Assembly (NCBI GenBank): GCA_022059125.1
Contig: JAEUWY010000002.1
Location: forward strand, 1,054,001-1,118,000
DNA length: 64,000 nt
Direction: 5' to 3'
DNA from: Corynespora cassiicola
Taxonomy: Eukaryota > Ascomycota > Dothideomycetes > Pleosporales > Corynesporascaceae
A program made the position numbers and the translations under genes. How positions within the stretch are numbered: position 1 is the stretch's first letter; every line of letters begins with the position of its first letter. Positions 1 through 10,701 of this stretch are shown here, one piece after another. Below the pieces are notes generated by a model. It did not search any database. It saw only the letters and a list, made by a program, of their open reading frames with translations, and was not told where the DNA came from.

Positions 1-935
1 ATCTTCTTCGGCATGGCCGAGTGTTTGGGTCTGTCGAGGAGTGAGGCTCCCGAAAGTGAGGGATCTTACGGTGGATATTAGGCAGGGGGATGAGAAGATA
101 CACGTATTGATATGAATGTTTAATGATAGTGTCTTGCATACTAAGCCGAGGTTTACTTGCGTGGTGTCTTGATTCTTGACTGGTGTATGATGTTTTGATG
201 CGATCCAGGGACTTGAATGAGTCTTCTTCATTTGGATGTATTTTTTATGAGCTTCGAGAGATGATGTCGTTGCGCTCGGAAATGGCACGGTCACGTGCCA
301 ATGCTATATGTAGATCACGTGAGAGCTCCAGGCTCCAGGCTCTTGGACTTTCGTCCCATGCGGACTTATTAATTTTGTATGCTTGAACGTTTATTCAAGG
401 ACATCAGGCTTCTAGAATGTTGTAAGCTGGGCGTGTCTGCCTTAATGTGCCAAATGACTGCACATCCAGCACTCACGAAGCTGAGTTTGGGGCTGTGAAC
501 GCGGGTGCCTTGTGTGATGTCCCCTTCTAATTGGTGGTGTTTCCTTCATCTCCCCGATAGAAAGCAGCCCCTTTCAAGTTTTCAAACAAGATTGAGTTGG
601 CGCCAAGAGTGACATCGGGGGAGTGTTGCTAAGTGGTGGCTTAGGGTGTGACAAGGGGTGGCAAAGTAAGATGGTTCTGAAGGATCATTCCAAAACACCA
701 AAAACACAACTTGATTCGTTGATCTACTATCATTTAGTGGCGAAGGTATGAGGCTGAAGCCAGAACATGTGACGCGACCAGGGGCGATAAAAAGCTGACA
801 CCCCACATTGGCCCTCGCTCTATTCATTCTCTAGTTCCTTCCATTCTGGAATATTCAAAAATTTATTTTGCACATTTCTACTACCCAAAACCACTTGGCT
901 TAGGCTTTGTTACCATCAGGTATGCTTCGACAATA
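1..935. other. Left-edge intergenic DNA
   Basis: I see no supported gene here. The first 14 bases read on the minus strand as ATG followed by Pro-Lys-Lys codons, so a minus-strand gene may begin at position 14 and run off the left edge; this is too short to support. CACGTG cores occur near 290 and 317, which are possible E-boxes. Confidence 0.4.
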
Positions 936-2409
936 ATGGCATCAGCAGACGTAACGAAAGCTGCATTTTCGGGGGGCTCCCTGAATGCAATGACTACAAT
1001 TTCAGATCTCGATTGCTTTGATAAAACTACCAACATAACGGGAGCACGGGAGTCTAATAGCCTCGTGTTATCGGCCAGCCGCCGTGACTTTTCGACCAGG
1101 ATAGCGCTTGCTTTTGCATCTATAGCGAACTTCATAAATCGTCCGGGTGCGAATCTGAACCCCAGCCAGGCAACTAAAAACCCACGGAGGGAATCTTTGA
1201 TTTTTTTCATGATGATGACCGCAATGCACCAATCAAGACGCGCTATTGGCTCCATACTCGGGTTCAAAGAGCGAAAAAAGACGTGCGAATACGGTCTCAA
1301 CAACTTCTCCCGGTGGGCCCAAGCCCATAGCTCCCTGATTTTTGGTTCTCTGTGAGTTAGCACGTTACCCTAATTGCAATCAAAACAAATGTGCTGATCT
1401 GTTGACATGCAAGGTTTATCATCCCGCTTCGTATGCCAACGGAAATCCTAGCGAATTATTCTCGGGACGAATTACCAGAAGTGACTGGATTATTCCAGAA
1501 TTTGTCCCTTTGTAATTCCCGTTCCCGTTTCAGCTCAGGATACGAGATCGTTTCTCCCGATATGGGGAACACTCGGCCACAGATTCAGTGTGGATGCGAT
1601 ATCGATAAAAATTCAACTAGCCTCACTTACGATTCATCAGAAGAGGAGAATGACACCACGCTCGAAGATGCAGAAGAAGCCAGTCTAAGTCCGTGGCAAG
1701 ACGATACTCTCTCCCTAGCAACCTCTTCCGATCAAAACATCGTGAATGATGAACATGACCAAAGTCACAAAGTTGTCATGAGAGAGGTTCTGCTTTACGA
1801 TGAAAAGGGCTCTATGCATTCATTAACATGTCTTCTCGACACAGGAGCTACAATTGACTGCATCTCAGAGATCAAAGCTCGAGAACTTCAATTTAAGCAT
1901 TCTTTGAGGAAGCTAAAAGCCCCCGTCAAGGTTCATGTCGCGAACGGCCAAAATACATCCGTGCAACATGTGGTCAAGGCCAGATGGCGCTTCGCCGACA
2001 ATCCAAATATTTACAAGCAGAGGTTGCATGTAGTCAAGAACCTGCCGTACGACATAATCATTTCGAGGCAAACCATTTTCCAATCGAAGTTCTTATCGCC
2101 AAACATTGACTTTTCTTCGACAATCATATCGAATAATGACAGAAAGTCAATAAAAGAGCTCTTCCCTCTAGGGCTTATCAAACTCTCTTCCGGTTAGTTA
2201 GCTGTAATGTTAAACTCACTAGCAAACACTAGCTAAGAATCGTAGAACAAACCGATTTTCAGAACAAGAAGGACGTTGCAAAGACCAAAACAACCGCACA
2301 ATTACTCGAAGACGAGTGGAAGTCGGTGGCAAAAAAAATAATGGCAAAAAAGAAAGCACTGCAAGATAAGCGACGCCAGGAGATCAGCTCAGACTCCTCC
2401 AAACAATGA
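936..2409 (+). CDS. Retropepsin-like aspartic protease domain protein
   Basis: Proposed exons are 936-1351, 1414-2192 and 2246-2409, about 452 residues. The centre carries a retropepsin-type active site, LLDTGAT, with the Asp codon at 1838, and a later hydrophobic YDIIISRQ segment that resembles the second structural motif of retroviral-like proteases. An acidic, Ser-rich stretch precedes the domain. The third exon gives a Lys-rich, probably helical tail ending SSDSSKQ. The last intron (GTTAGT to CGTAG) is well supported because the joined frame is coding-like throughout. The first exon is less sure: it joins in phase through GTGAGT...AAG, but the gene may instead start at ATG 1433 (about 307 residues). 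No reverse transcriptase, RNase H or integrase lies nearby, so it looks like a single-domain cellular gene rather than a complete retroelement. The substrate is unknown. Confidence 0.55.
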
Positions 2410-2868
2410 TCCTCTAGCTAGTAGATTCATGGTACAAAATGTTGATGGTCCTGATTCCTTTCTTTACGACATTCATGGAGATTCAAGTGGGAGTTGTTAT
2501 CATATATTTATTTTAGTTAATGACCCAAGTTAAGAAGCATATGAAGATGATGATTTTACGATATAGTTAGCATGCCCAATGCAAAAACCATCGCATTGCC
2601 GTGTTTTGACAAGCCTCTTTGGCGTTTTCAATAACTTAATCATCATTAAAGTAGTGATGCTCTATTTGGGGCTTTGCTATCCGCCACTTCCAGGCCACGT
2701 AAGCACATGATATTGCCCAGCAAAGTCATGTTCATGTTCCTGTCGCCACCCTTTCAACGGCTGCCTGGTTGCCAATAATACTATAGGCACAAGCCCGAAA
2801 TCTTTGTCGATATAATAGACAGTATTCCCGCAAAAATATCTTCAGACTGAGAAAAGAAAAAGAGGAAG
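2410..2868. other. Intergenic DNA upstream of the DUF6594 gene
   Basis: AT-rich spacer between two plus-strand genes. Nothing recognisable beyond probable 3' and 5' untranslated sequence. Confidence 0.5.
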
Positions 2869-3870
2869 ATGCAAACACACGACGATGCACCGGAAGGGTA
2901 CCCCGCCCTTGCCAGAATCATGGGACCCTACCCGAGCATGGCAATCTTCAAGCGTTTCGCAACGTTGAATGCGCATAGCCTTTTAATGCAACAGGCCGAA
3001 ATCCTGCTGCTCGAGAGGGAACTAAAAGCCATGATGGAGTCAGACCGTACCGACGGGCTTGCCTACGACGAAAAAGCCGCTGACCTCATAGGCTCAGTCG
3101 AGAACGGGCCTGATGATGCCCAATGGAGGTTGGTAGTAGAGATTCGCCAAAAATTGGAAGACTACAGTACGCATGTCCCATCCTACTATACATTGAAGTT
3201 AACTAGCCCTCCCCAAGATCGCGCCCTGTTACGACACGCAAAGATCAATAAACTGGCCGAACCAAGAAGTTACGACCTTGAAGTATTGCGAGAGTGGCTA
3301 AAGCGGGAGGATGGTGGCAAAAACTTTCTAAGCGGTGTAGAGCGTCTACCCTGGCTGGAAAACGAGACGCGAGATCTTGTTGCCCTGTCTGAATCGCAGA
3401 GGGCCCCACTCGCTGACTGGTCCGCAGAAAAGTTAGTTCCGTGGATTTTCAGCAAAGGAATACAGAAAAAGGTGCGATTATCTCAAATTTCAACGCAAAA
3501 CTGTGCTTATACGATGACCAGGAACCGGTCGCTGGATTTAATGGAAGCGTTGTGGAGTGGAAAGACCAGACCTACCAAAGCGTAACGCGCATCATTGCAA
3601 TCATTTCTTCGGCCCTCATACCGTCGGTTGCGATTGTTGTGTTGTACTTTATTCACAACATGCTTGCGCGCATTCTTGTTTCATTTGCGTTCTCTGCTAC
3701 CTTTTCGGTTGCAGTCGCGGTTCTTACATCCGCTCGCGCCGCGGAAATTTTCGCCGCAACGGCAGCGTAAGTAATGCAGTTGCGACCAATACAGGGAGCT
3801 AGCTAACTCTTTATTCAGATTTTGCGCTGTACAGGTGGTGTTCATTGGCAGTACCAGCACCGGCACTTGA
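2869..3870 (+). CDS. DUF6594 membrane protein
   Basis: Exons 2869-3471, 3522-3766 and 3819-3870 give about 299 residues. The start GYPALARIMG...AIFKRFATLNAHSLL matches the usual opening of the fungal DUF6594 family, where a soluble helical N-terminal part precedes a C-terminal hydrophobic bundle. Here roughly the last 70 residues form two or three membrane segments (IIAIISSALIPSVAIVVLYF, then LARILVSFAFSATFSVAVAV, then a short FCAVQVVFIG). The two introns are 50 and 52 nt. The first has a weak GTGCGA donor but restores the frame exactly (phase 0), so the frame change near 3472 is splicing and not a frameshift. The family has no known biochemical role; genes of this type are often found near HET or other self-recognition genes in fungi. 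Confidence 0.8.
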
Positions 3871-4539
3871 AAAGGATGTAACGCAATGTATTATTGTTGT
3901 TTTCATAGTACGGACAGTTCGACGATTATACCATGTCTTAAAAAACAAAGAGCTCTCCGAACTCTTATCAGAGATATAGATCCACTCGAGGCCAATATCT
4001 GCATTGAGCTATATGCATCGTATATTGAAGCTCCTACTTGTGTTCCTGGTAGGCTCTCGTTGGTGCAGGGCGAGGAAGACTAGCCTTGGGACAGAAGTGG
4101 CCCCCCTCTCATTAGACCGTATATTCTTCTCCTTATACACCAAAGTCGAATATCAATCAAATGATCTTTCAATTCCCGATCGACATTTAAGCCATTATCT
4201 CAAGTTGTTTCAGTTCCCAATTTCTCAATTTCGTAACGCACACTTTTCTATTGATCTTATCATCGGTTCAAGCAATTACATCAACTTACTCTACCGTTCT
4301 CTATACAGGGAAGCTGTAGCCAGTTTACCTGACATATCGACAAAAAGAATCATAGATATCCACATGCTCCCATGCCGCATCTTTTTTGCTTCTTGCGGGG
4401 CTGAAGACTACAAGTGATTCCAGTGTCATGTTCTCTAGTTCCATCAAATTGACTAACAAAACTTGGATACATTGCCAAAATAGCTGGTTTTCTTGCAGCA
4501 TGACGGTGATTGGTTTCAACTGTCATGCAAAAAAATCAG
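3871..4539. other. Intergenic DNA between DUF6594 gene and tRNA
   Basis: AT-rich sequence. A plus-strand open frame (about 4004-4417) has no recognisable domain and no good start, so I do not call it. Confidence 0.4.
4529..4535 (-). terminator. RNA polymerase III terminator of tRNA-Pro
   Basis: A run of seven A on the plus strand reads as seven T on the minus strand, five bases past the 3' end of the tRNA. This is a standard Pol III stop signal. Confidence 0.75.
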
Positions 4540-4640
4540 GCCTTTGCCGCGATTCGAACGCGGGGCCTCCTGCAAATTCGAGAAGAAACTCGGGGAATTA
4601 ATAACCCGAAGCAGGAATCATACCACTAGACCACAAAGGC
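4540..4640 (-). tRNA. tRNA-Pro (CGG) with intron
   Basis: Read on the minus strand, the acceptor arms GCCTTTG and CAAAGGC pair over seven bases. The A-box region is GGTCTAGTGG, the anticodon arm CCTGC/GCAGG flanks a loop starting TTCGGG, and the T arm holds GTTCGAATC. The anticodon is CGG. The gene is 101 bp, about 29 bp longer than a mature tRNA; the excess lies just 3' of the anticodon, the standard position of a eukaryotic tRNA intron. CCA is not encoded, as expected. Confidence 0.92.
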
Positions 4641-5255
4641 TGAAGGTTCAGGTCTGATTTGTTGAGTGATGGATTGGCACGCCACAAGTCCTCTATATCA
4701 TTCTAAAATCGGAAAAGGATCTTGTGTTGACTTGATGAAAATTCGACGAGTGGTCCACCTCAAAGTTATGACGAAAAGCGCTTAGTTCACGATACGATTG
4801 GCCCCGCTCGCAAAAAGTTGAAAGCTTGGACATTTTCAATGTGGAGTTGTACTAGACCTACATAAGATTTGCAATATGTGGAGCTCCTACAACAGTGCTG
4901 AGAGTCTAACCTAGTCTCAGACAGTTCTAAGCTGGCTCGAACCTTTTTATCCATTTGTTCATATATGTTTCCTTCTTAGTGGCCACGTTCTGCTAATTCT
5001 GAATTCCTAGAATATTCTAGCAAATCAACTGTAAGGAAGAACTAATGGCTGGGCCAGATTATAGGAGTCAACCTCAAGAAATCTAGAATTTCAAGGTTAG
5101 TCAACAAACTAAGGCGGATCACCGTCCCGTAGATAATCATATGTCAATAAAGATTGAGATTATTCATCTGCCAATAAGTCTAAAAGAATGAATGCTTCAC
5201 TCTAATCAAGCTGACTTCTGGTCACTTGGACAACATGATGGCGGAGACAGATCAT
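4641..5255. other. Intergenic DNA
   Basis: AT-rich spacer that includes tRNA upstream sequence and the probable 3' untranslated region of the oxygenase gene. I see no gene. Confidence 0.5.
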
Positions 5256-6482
5256 TTACGCCGCTTTTGCGGTGAATCGGAACGGACAGCCCACTCCTTT
5301 CATTCCGCCCTCTTGTCCATATTCACGAAGCTGTTCAGCCTCACTCAAAACATCTGCCCGCGACATCTTCTCATAACCAATTGGCCCAAGTTCCTCTTGC
5401 AAATATCCATTACTGAGAAACTCTGGCCCTGGTAGCGGGGCACTTGAAAGTCCCAGAGTCCGCTGGATTCGCGTCCAAAAGCTTTCCTTCACGTACCAGG
5501 GCTCAAACTTGTATTCGGTTCGGTAGAATCGCCCGTCGGATGCCACATCAGGCAGTGTGAATGCTGGGTAAAAGCGCGGCAGGAAAAGGTACTTCAGCGC
5601 CAGTGCTCTTGCTCGGAAGAACAAATCAACAGCAACCGAGTAGATTTGGTTCGGTCGTTCCCAGCCAAGGGCGTCACGAGTCCTTTCGTCGAGAAGAGCG
5701 CTTGCGACATTGCTCAGGACCGGACGCAGGAATCGAGGCAAATCCCTAGAAAAGAGCTCCAGTGTCGCATCTGCGACTGTCTTGTTGGAATCACTATAGT
5801 AAACATGATGTTCGAGGAAATCATCGTTCCATGCCTCGAGCTCACTTAGAGTCTCTGGTATGCCCTCGATGCCCATGCGATGCCCAATCTCCTTCCAGTA
5901 CACGAAAAAAGCAGTCTGCTCGAGATCTGTCATGGCGCGCCACTCATACTTTTCAGTCCAGTAGATGGGCTCGAGGATGAACAGGCAGAGCGTGGATATC
6001 ATGTCTCGGTTCAGAATCTTCTTCCCGTAGCGGCGATGTAGCCAGTTCATCTTGGCTAGTGCCCGACTGCCGCGCTCGCTGTCGACACCGCTGAGGAGGA
6101 TCTCGACCAGTATTAAGCCGGTGTCTTCAGCCCGCTTGCCGACATTCTTTGGGGTGCTGAGTTGGCGGGTGTCGACTAGGAGTTGGGTGCCCGATGGGAC
6201 GGCATAGGATTTGATGAGGGCCCATTGGGTGGAGAAGCTGACCATGAATGGGTATTCGTAGAGGAGAAGAGACTTCACGATAGGATGGGCTTCGCGGTAG
6301 GTCATTCCGGAGGGGTTGCTTGCGTGAGGCTGGATAAGAGAGGTCATGTATTTCTTGTTGCGATAGCGGAGAGCTCGAACGAGGAGAAGATAAGAAGCGA
6401 GCAAAATAGCCCACGCTGCTGATGGAAGCTTCAATACCTCCATACTAACGAACATGTCGCTGTAACTTGATAACTGGGACAT
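5256..6482 (-). CDS. mpaB/DUF2236-type ER-bound oxygenase
   Basis: A single-exon gene of 408 residues. A hydrophobic segment at about residues 17-37 followed by RYRNKKY suggests an N-terminal membrane anchor. The body matches the mpaB/mpaB'/rubber-oxygenase catalytic domain (DUF2236): DTGLILVEILLSGVDSERGS, then NWLHRRYGKKILNRDM, then YEWRAMTDLEQTAFFVYWKE. In the founding fungal member, MpaB', the enzyme cleaves a farnesyl side chain oxidatively at the ER. Relatives are haem-dependent oxygenases that cut C=C bonds in terpenoid chains or latex. No terpene or polyketide backbone gene lies nearby, so a role in a local pathway is not indicated. The C-terminus ends GCPFRFTAKAA without an ER or peroxisomal retrieval signal. 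The substrate is unknown. Confidence 0.85.
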   Translation of the reverse strand: MSQLSSYSDMFVSMEVLKLPSAAWAILLASYLLLVRALRYRNKKYMTSLIQPHASNPSGMTYREAHPIVKSLLLYEYPFMVSFSTQWALIKSYAVPSGTQLLVDTRQLSTPKNVGKRAEDTGLILVEILLSGVDSERGSRALAKMNWLHRRYGKKILNRDMISTLCLFILEPIYWTEKYEWRAMTDLEQTAFFVYWKEIGHRMGIEGIPETLSELEAWNDDFLEHHVYYSDSNKTVADATLELFSRDLPRFLRPVLSNVASALLDERTRDALGWERPNQIYSVAVDLFFRARALALKYLFLPRFYPAFTLPDVASDGRFYRTEYKFEPWYVKESFWTRIQRTLGLSSAPLPGPEFLSNGYLQEELGPIGYEKMSRADVLSEAEQLREYGQEGGMKGVGCPFRFTAKAA

Positions 6483-7114
6483 TGCAGTGTACTGGGATAG
6501 ACGGTCTCAATTTGACATGCACAGTTCGATCGTTGACACCTTTTATTGATTGACGTTAGCAACGCCTTGGCCTGGTCAGCTCATCCGAGTCAGTCGTTTC
6601 GTTTGTGAGAGATCTGGCTACCCCACACCTTTGCATCCATCAGTATAGCCGTTTTGGTTCGATGAAGGTCGTCTGATCGCGGAAGCGAGGTTCACATGCC
6701 GGATTTTGGTAGTCCTCGGCTAGGCCTAGAATGGCGTCACAGGGCTGAGGCAGCCCGCCGGCAGCAGCTACCTAGCCGACACACTAACGGAGCATCACTT
6801 TCTACCTCTTCACACCAGGCTGTGTAATATGGCATCACATTCAACGCTTTCCATCGCCGAGGCTTAAATCTAGTCAAACTAGTAGATTGTGTAGATTGCG
6901 ATGCACATGGCATGGAATTCTCCTTTCGCTGCCGAGGATGGTGTTTTATCAAGTGAACGTTCAAATCCATGCATAACAGCGCTGCTGTAGCAGCTGTTCA
7001 GAATGTAGTCTTGTGAAGCATTTTGAGTTGTAAAAAGTATGGATAATTATTACTAAAGGTTCAAACTGCTAACGACCCTCTTTGCATAAGCCGCAAACCC
7101 ACAGATTGCAGTCT
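6483..7114. other. Intergenic DNA between two minus-strand genes
   Basis: Promoter side of the oxygenase gene and 3' side of the esterase gene. No further feature seen. Confidence 0.5.
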
Positions 7115-8800
7115 TTACACCCCAGACTCTAGGCTCAGGTTGAACATCTTGCTGTTCAGATACTCAATCTGCTCACTACGATATGTATCCGGCTCTGTAA
7201 ATACCAGAGAAGTTACATTCGCATCGAACACTATATTTTGGGGGCTTCGAAGGTCATATCGTGGCCATTGCCCATCGACAACCCCGTTTTGGTTAGGGCT
7301 CAGGTGATTAGCAAAGCTAATCCACATCCGCCCCATGATCCTCGCTACTTCCTTGTACGAGTCAGGAGTTCCAGCAAAAGGATCTATGCGGTTCTGGTAG
7401 CCTGCTCCTTCCGTATTCATGAAGATGAAAGGGAGTTCCGCAAAGTGTCCAACACCCCGAGCAATGTCAAGGTCTTTGGTGTATACATTGAAATGATAAC
7501 TATAGGCAGTGAGGTTCAAGGAAGCCCAATGCCTGACGACTGCTCTCTTAGGAGCATGAAAGTCTCGGTCTCCAGCGAAGGCCAATGCGCGCTTCCATTG
7601 AGCTCCATAGTGTGCTAGTTCGCCGGTAGGTCTTCCACTCAATGTCTCCGGCAAGCCAAGTCGAGGAATGTCTGGATATAGTGCTGAAATGGCTTGAATC
7701 GATTCGTTGTTTGCGCCGGTGCTTGCTCGAACCCAGGACTCCCACTGTTGAGTAGTATTAATGGATGAGCCAATCGCAGTGGCATCTCCGTCGTCGCTCG
7801 TGACTCCATGTATTATCGGCACATGAATGAACTTCCCTTGACGTAATGATTCGTGTCGGGGTTGTTGGATAAAGACTCCGTCAATGATATGCAGGAAATT
7901 GGGGAAGCTGATGTTCAGGGCGATCTGTCCCAGTTCATGCGCCGGTACCTCACGGAGGCACTGGAGAGAATCATTCACTGATGTGCACCCGGTGGCCTCT
8001 TGAAGCTGTTGGTAGGCCCCCTCCCAAGTAGGGGAACGAGGCACTTCGCCGAACTCGTTGACGAGGCCGCTACCACTTGAAAAGATGGCTCCTCGGAAAA
8101 GCCCGTCATCTCTGCCTCCATTGAGAGTGAGATGCGACCCGACGGATAGCGCTCCGGCACTCGACCCCCATATTGTGACCTTGGTCGGATCGGCTCCAAA
8201 TGACTCGATGTTTTCGTGGATCCACTCGAGAGCTAGACGCTGGTCTCGAAGGCCCAGATTCCCAAGCCCAGCTGCCTCGACCACGGGGCCCCAAAGGAAC
8301 CCAAAAATATGCAGACGGTAGTTGAGGTTCACAGCAATGATCGGACTCCCCATTCGCACAGATTCTTGAACAATAAAGGAGAGGTTTTGAGCTGGGGCTG
8401 AATTCGATCCGTTGAAGAAGCCTCCGCCATGGATAAACACAAGCACGGGAAGCCTCGCACTTGCGTCAATACCTGCGGGACGAACGACGTTGATACTGAG
8501 GCAGTCATCAGAGCCAACTAGTTGGCCTCCCCCTTCTTGATAGCACATGGGGCTATATTCTTCCACCGAGCGAGGCTCTTGCCATGTTGTGTTAAGCGGT
8601 TGAGGTGGTCGGAAGCGCAAGTTGCCTAGAGGTGGCTGTGCGTACGGGATACCGAGGAAGAAGTCCTGATCATAGGTCGAACTGCGAATGCCTTGTAGCG
8701 GCCCATTGCGAATTTCGACAACGGGATCAGTCTGAGCAGGCTTCAGGGCATATGTTTCGCCCAGAAGGGTAAAGAGGAGAAGACCGTAAAGTGTGTGCAT
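7115..8800 (-). CDS. Secreted type-B carboxylesterase/lipase
   Basis: An intronless gene of 561 residues. The first ATG is at 8800. Residues 1-20 (MHTLYGLLLFTLLGETYALK) form a typical signal peptide. The protein is an alpha/beta hydrolase of the cholinesterase/Candida rugosa lipase family: oxyanion-hole motif FIHGGGF, the family signature around DDCLSINV, nucleophile elbow GSSAG with Ser214, and catalytic His in GVGHFAELPF. The acid member of the triad is usually Glu in a (S/T)xE-G context; here the matching stretch reads TSDDGDAT, so Asp seems to replace Glu. Several N-glycosylation sequons (NTT, NLS, NDS, NIS, NLT, NVT) fit a secreted protein. Probable role: extracellular hydrolysis of lipid or plant-derived esters; the exact substrate cannot be inferred. 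Confidence 0.92.
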   Translation of the reverse strand: MHTLYGLLLFTLLGETYALKPAQTDPVVEIRNGPLQGIRSSTYDQDFFLGIPYAQPPLGNLRFRPPQPLNTTWQEPRSVEEYSPMCYQEGGGQLVGSDDCLSINVVRPAGIDASARLPVLVFIHGGGFFNGSNSAPAQNLSFIVQESVRMGSPIIAVNLNYRLHIFGFLWGPVVEAAGLGNLGLRDQRLALEWIHENIESFGADPTKVTIWGSSAGALSVGSHLTLNGGRDDGLFRGAIFSSGSGLVNEFGEVPRSPTWEGAYQQLQEATGCTSVNDSLQCLREVPAHELGQIALNISFPNFLHIIDGVFIQQPRHESLRQGKFIHVPIIHGVTSDDGDATAIGSSINTTQQWESWVRASTGANNESIQAISALYPDIPRLGLPETLSGRPTGELAHYGAQWKRALAFAGDRDFHAPKRAVVRHWASLNLTAYSYHFNVYTKDLDIARGVGHFAELPFIFMNTEGAGYQNRIDPFAGTPDSYKEVARIMGRMWISFANHLSPNQNGVVDGQWPRYDLRSPQNIVFDANVTSLVFTEPDTYRSEQIEYLNSKMFNLSLESGV

Positions 8801-10168
8801 GGCCAATAAGATATATCCTGCTCGTTCGGCTTGTCAATTTGGCGAATGTTCTCGACGGAGCTCAGCTGGAACCGGCTTCATTAAGTACGAGAAGTGCCTT
8901 GATAACAAGGGCGGAGCATATTTATCCCGGGCGAAAGTGGGCGGAGTATAACTCTTCTATGCGGAACCAGGCGGAATCTCCATATAACTCCTTGTTCTAT
9001 GACCTTGAGGCTTTTCTCTCGTCGTTCGATCACAGCATTTTGCTGATTAATTGAATCTCGACTATAGCCGGCCCAATTTACTTTCTGAAGTGACCCTAAC
9101 AAACAGGAATGTATCAAACTTTAAAACAGATAGAGTTTACTTCGACACGATGTTTGGGGTCGTTCGGGTGCGTATTTAGACTTGATCTTCAATCCTCAAG
9201 ATCTGACATAAAATTTCCCTAGATGTATCGTATCCTTTAGAGCCTATTCAATTTCTTTCTCTTTTCACATGTTAGAAATACAAAGTCCTCGAAAAGTGAT
9301 GATGTACTGATCCACATGATCCCCGCGTGGGGAAAATCTCAATTCGCCCTAAAAATCTACGGCGGCGCTAAGTATCCCATGGAACCTCGAGGTTTTGGTG
9401 TCTTGTATGCGCGAACCACGCATGATTCCACCCTCTATTCGGTCCCATTTCGGGTCCTGCAACCAACGTGGTCGCTGCAATAATCTCTAGTCGTCACCGC
9501 TCTTCTCCCATCCAAGGGGTTGTATAGTTGCCCGATGGTCTTCCTTGTCCCTTTTTTTGTCTATTCAAGGCATAGAACGCCTTTTATAGACTACATTTAT
9601 GGAATTTATTTATAGCATGCTTCCTCCTTTGAGAGGGTAATACAAGAGAATTCGATCGTATAGTTGCTGAACTGCAAGTTTTCTGTTTGTTTAGTGGCAC
9701 TAGACAATGCATTGATTTCCAAGAACGGATCTGCGCTAGCTCCGGCACAAAAGCTTGTATTTTACCGAATCAAAGCATCTCTAAAGACAGAGTTACACTA
9801 TAGACGCCATTGTAGCCTATTAAGACCGGAAATCCGCGGATTTCCGAGATCGAGTTTATTGATTTCAAATCCAACCATGTTAGCATCTAATCACAACATT
9901 CTAGACAGCTTCATTGCAGAAGATGGATAATGTAAGGAGTATAAATCACATATTAAAGTGTTGATACATGATCTTGAGTTCAATCTTTCGGCGACGCTAG
10001 ATGCAGTGTAGTGCTGGAGTGGGTCGCCTGCTCCAGGTTTTTTTTAGCGTTTTGATGGATTTGGAGAGAAGAGGGTATGCTTGACTTTTTGCAACACAGA
10101 CGAATATACTAGTCACGGGGTTCCCCGCCAGTTTCCATTCCTTTGATGCCCAGGTTTGGGCTATACTT

Positions 10169-10284
10169 AATTGTTCTGCAGCGCTAAAGATTGCAGTGTT
10201 TGTGGCTTGCCCTCAGACCCAGATATCTCATCCAGGCAGAGAATACCTACTGTACCGCAATCTTTAGTGCGGAGGGACAGTTAG
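10169..10284. mobile_element. MITE-like element with imperfect terminal inverted repeats
   Basis: About 116 bp bounded by an inverted pair. The left arm (10169-10202) contains CTGCAGCGCTAAAGATTGCA. The right arm (10249-10284) read on the other strand contains CACTAAAGATTGCGG preceded by ACTGTCC. No coding capacity. No clear target-site duplication could be assigned, so this is a probable small non-autonomous DNA element or a foldback remnant. Confidence 0.45.
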
Positions 10285-10518
10285 ATGTAATACAGGGTCG
10301 ATAAAAAGCATAGGGGCTGCTGGAAGAAAAAAACTTTTATAAAGTGACATCCTTTCAAACATATTGACTGTCCAACTTTCCTATCATAGCCATAGACAAT
10401 ATTGTTTTACCTTTTTTACTAACTAGGGCCTGGATTAGTCTCGCATTCTCCAACACTAATGCCCCTTATAATAAACATTGTTCACGGAATATCGTATTCT
10501 GCTTAGCTTTACAACACT

Positions 10519-10552
10519 AAACTGTCCTGCAACGCTAGAGATTGCAGTGATT
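10519..10552 (+). repeat. Third copy of the CTGCA...ATTGCAG repeat
   Basis: ACTGTCCTGCAACGCTAGAG followed by ATTGCAGTGA, in the same orientation as the left arm of the element at 10169. It appears to be a solo terminal repeat. Confidence 0.6.
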
Positions 10553-10701
10553 ACCTCCCCGGACGAGGCCGATGATTTTCGCAATCCACCATAGTCTTAC
10601 TAGCTGGATCAAAGACAAAGTCATCAGTCAGCAATACATGACCTCGTCATCACGAGACTTCTTTACCGGTTTTGGTCCCCTACCCAGCCTGGCAGCTCAT
10701 T

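Noticed and set aside
881..1363. 160-codon minus-strand frame opposite the first retropepsin exon
   Set aside because: It opens with GTG, not ATG, and the plus strand gives an in-phase spliced continuation into the protease gene. It cannot be wholly excluded.
3441..3770. Separate small membrane protein starting at 3441
   Set aside because: It is the second exon of the DUF6594 gene; the ATG at 3441 is internal and out of frame with the true upstream exon.
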